Part shown: piece after piece, positions 13,964 through 14,931 of the stretch
Layout: every line of letters starts with the position of its first letter
Numbering within the stretch: the first letter of the stretch is position 1
Assembly: GCA_900552465.1 (NCBI GenBank)
Contig: URZO01000096.1
Location: 1-14,931, forward strand
Length of the DNA: 14,931 nt
Direction: 5' to 3'
From: an uncultured Parabacteroides sp.
Lineage (GTDB): Bacteria; Bacteroidota; Bacteroidia; Bacteroidales; Tannerellaceae
Translations under genes and position numbers: made by a program
Notes under the pieces: model-generated
Told to the model about the DNA's origin: nothing
The model's database searches: none
What the model saw: only the letters and a program-made list of their open reading frames with translations

Positions 13964-14931
13964 TTACTTCTTCATAGCTTCCTCGATAGCAACGGCTACA
14001 GCAACCGTAGCACCTACCATCGGGTTGTTACCCATTCCGAGGAATCCCATCATTTCTACGTGAGCAGGAACTGATGAAGAACCAGCGAACTGAGCATCAC
14101 CGTGCATACGGCCCATAGTATCTGTCATACCGTAAGAAGCAGGACCTGCAGCCATGTTGTCAGGGTGCAATGTACGGCCTGTACCGCCACCGGATGCTAC
14201 AGAGAAATACGGGTGACCGTTTTCCATACATTCTTTCTTGTAAGTACCTGCAACCGGGTGCTGGAAGCGGGTCGGGTTGGTTGAGTTACCTGTGATAGAT
14301 ACGTCAACACCTTCTTTACGCATGATGGCAACACCTTCGCGAACATCGTCAGCACCGTAGCACTTAACTTTTGCACGCAGACCGGTAGAGTATGCTTTTT
14401 CTTCGATTACGTTTACGTCGCCAGTCATATAGTCGAACTGAGTACGAACGTAAGTAAATCCGTTGATGCGGGAGATGATTTTAGCAGCATCCTTGCCCAG
14501 ACCGTTCAGGATGACACGCAACGGTTCTTTACGAACTTTGTTTGCCATTTCAGCGATCTTGATTGCACCTTCGGCAGCAGCGAATGATTCGTGACCTGCC
14601 AGGAATGCGAAACATTTTGTTTCTTCACGAAGCAGACGGGCAGCCAGGTTACCGTGGCCGATACCTACCTTACGATCGTCGGCAACAGAACCGGCGATAC
14701 AGAATGCCTGCAGACCGATACCGATAGCTTCAGCAGCTTCGGCAGCATTCATGCAGCCTTTCTTGATTGCGATAGCAGCGCCTACAACGTAAGCCCAACA
14801 AGCATTTTCGAAACAGATAGGTTGTGTTTCCTTACACATTGTATAAGGGTCGATACCTTTAGCGTCGCAGATAGCCTTTGCATCTTCGATACCGTTGATA
14901 CCATATTCTTTTAAAACCGCGTTGATAGTAT
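13964..14931 (-). CDS. GGGtGRT-family protein, 5' end cut off by the window
   Basis: The frame runs off the window, giving 322 visible codons plus the stop. The N-terminal residues seen are TINAVLKEYGING, so only a dozen or so residues are probably missing; the internal Met at 14839 is not the start. The family signature GGGTGRT, in SVASGGGTGRTLHPDNMAAG, lies about 80 residues from the C-terminus, followed by GFLGMGNNPMVGATVAVAVA. To my recollection the family was named for this motif and its genes often sit beside a NifU/IscU-like iron-sulfur scaffold gene, which would lie outside this window. The function is not established. There is no signal peptide in the visible part. Codon use is strongly biased to abundant-type codons (GTA, GCA, AAC, TAC), suggesting high expression. 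It ends at its own terminator. Confidence 0.85.
   Translation of the reverse strand, partial: TINAVLKEYGINGIEDAKAICDAKGIDPYTMCKETQPICFENACWAYVVGAAIAIKKGCMNAAEAAEAIGIGLQAFCIAGSVADDRKVGIGHGNLAARLLREETKCFAFLAGHESFAAAEGAIKIAEMANKVRKEPLRVILNGLGKDAAKIISRINGFTYVRTQFDYMTGDVNVIEEKAYSTGLRAKVKCYGADDVREGVAIMRKEGVDVSITGNSTNPTRFQHPVAGTYKKECMENGHPYFSVASGGGTGRTLHPDNMAAGPASYGMTDTMGRMHGDAQFAGSSSVPAHVEMMGFLGMGNNPMVGATVAVAVAIEEAMKK

Noticed and set aside
1..14931. CRISPR arrays, tRNA or rRNA genes, insertion sequences
   Set aside because: No regularly spaced repeats, cloverleaf-like segments, rRNA motifs or transposase frames were seen.

Overview
The window looks like chromosomal DNA of an anaerobic gut Bacteroidales bacterium, most likely Parabacteroides or a near relative. 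The reasons are Bacteroidota-type promoter boxes (TAnnTTTG) ahead of several genes, the lack of strong Shine-Dalgarno sequences, and families typical of that order: a fused DoxD-DoxA protein, a DUF763 protein, a GGGtGRT protein and an Fsr-like MFS pump. The genus is inferred from family content, not from a marker gene. No rRNA, tRNA, CRISPR array, transposase or phage gene is visible.

Layout. (1) 1-1091: the terminator of an unseen upstream gene, a small zinc-ribbon/FHA protein, then a gene-free stretch that begins with a long imperfect inverted repeat (678-819). (2) 1092-7235, all + strand: an Fsr-like MFS exporter, then a tight four-gene efflux operon (TolC-like outer-membrane factor, HlyD/EmrA-like membrane fusion protein, two ABC-2 permeases). 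The last three genes are joined by ATGA overlaps and no ATP-binding subunit is present. The operon is more C-rich at third codon positions than its flanks. (3) 7236-8175: a small repeat cluster, a periplasmic metallo-beta-lactamase-fold hydrolase on the minus strand, and a compact divergent promoter region. (4) 8176-10344, + strand: a secreted protein with a trypsin-like fold that has lost catalytic residues, fused to TPR repeats, followed 9 bases later by a probable small lipoprotein. (5) 10330-12272: a DUF763 gene on the minus strand that overlaps the lipoprotein tail-to-tail, a large palindrome in the divergent promoter region, and a cytoplasmic DsbA-like thioredoxin-fold protein ending at a strong bidirectional terminator. 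(6) 12289-13774, minus strand: a DoxD-DoxA fusion (thiosulfate:quinone oxidoreductase-like) behind a small lipoprotein gene. (7) 13910-14931: a GGGtGRT-family gene on the minus strand, cut by the window end, with its own terminator.

How the genes fit together. The efflux operon is one functional unit spanning both membranes; the MFS pump upstream may be a separate resistance gene. The pseudoprotease-TPR protein and the lipoprotein probably work together at the cell envelope. DsbA-like, DoxDA and metallohydrolase genes suggest thiol, sulfur and periplasmic chemistry, but nothing shows they share a pathway. No obviously novel defence or mobile system is present. The best leads are the ATPase-less exporter, the pseudoprotease-TPR pair, the DUF763 protein with a clamp-binding-like tail, the 28-bp palindrome beside it, and the long inverted repeat after the FHA gene.
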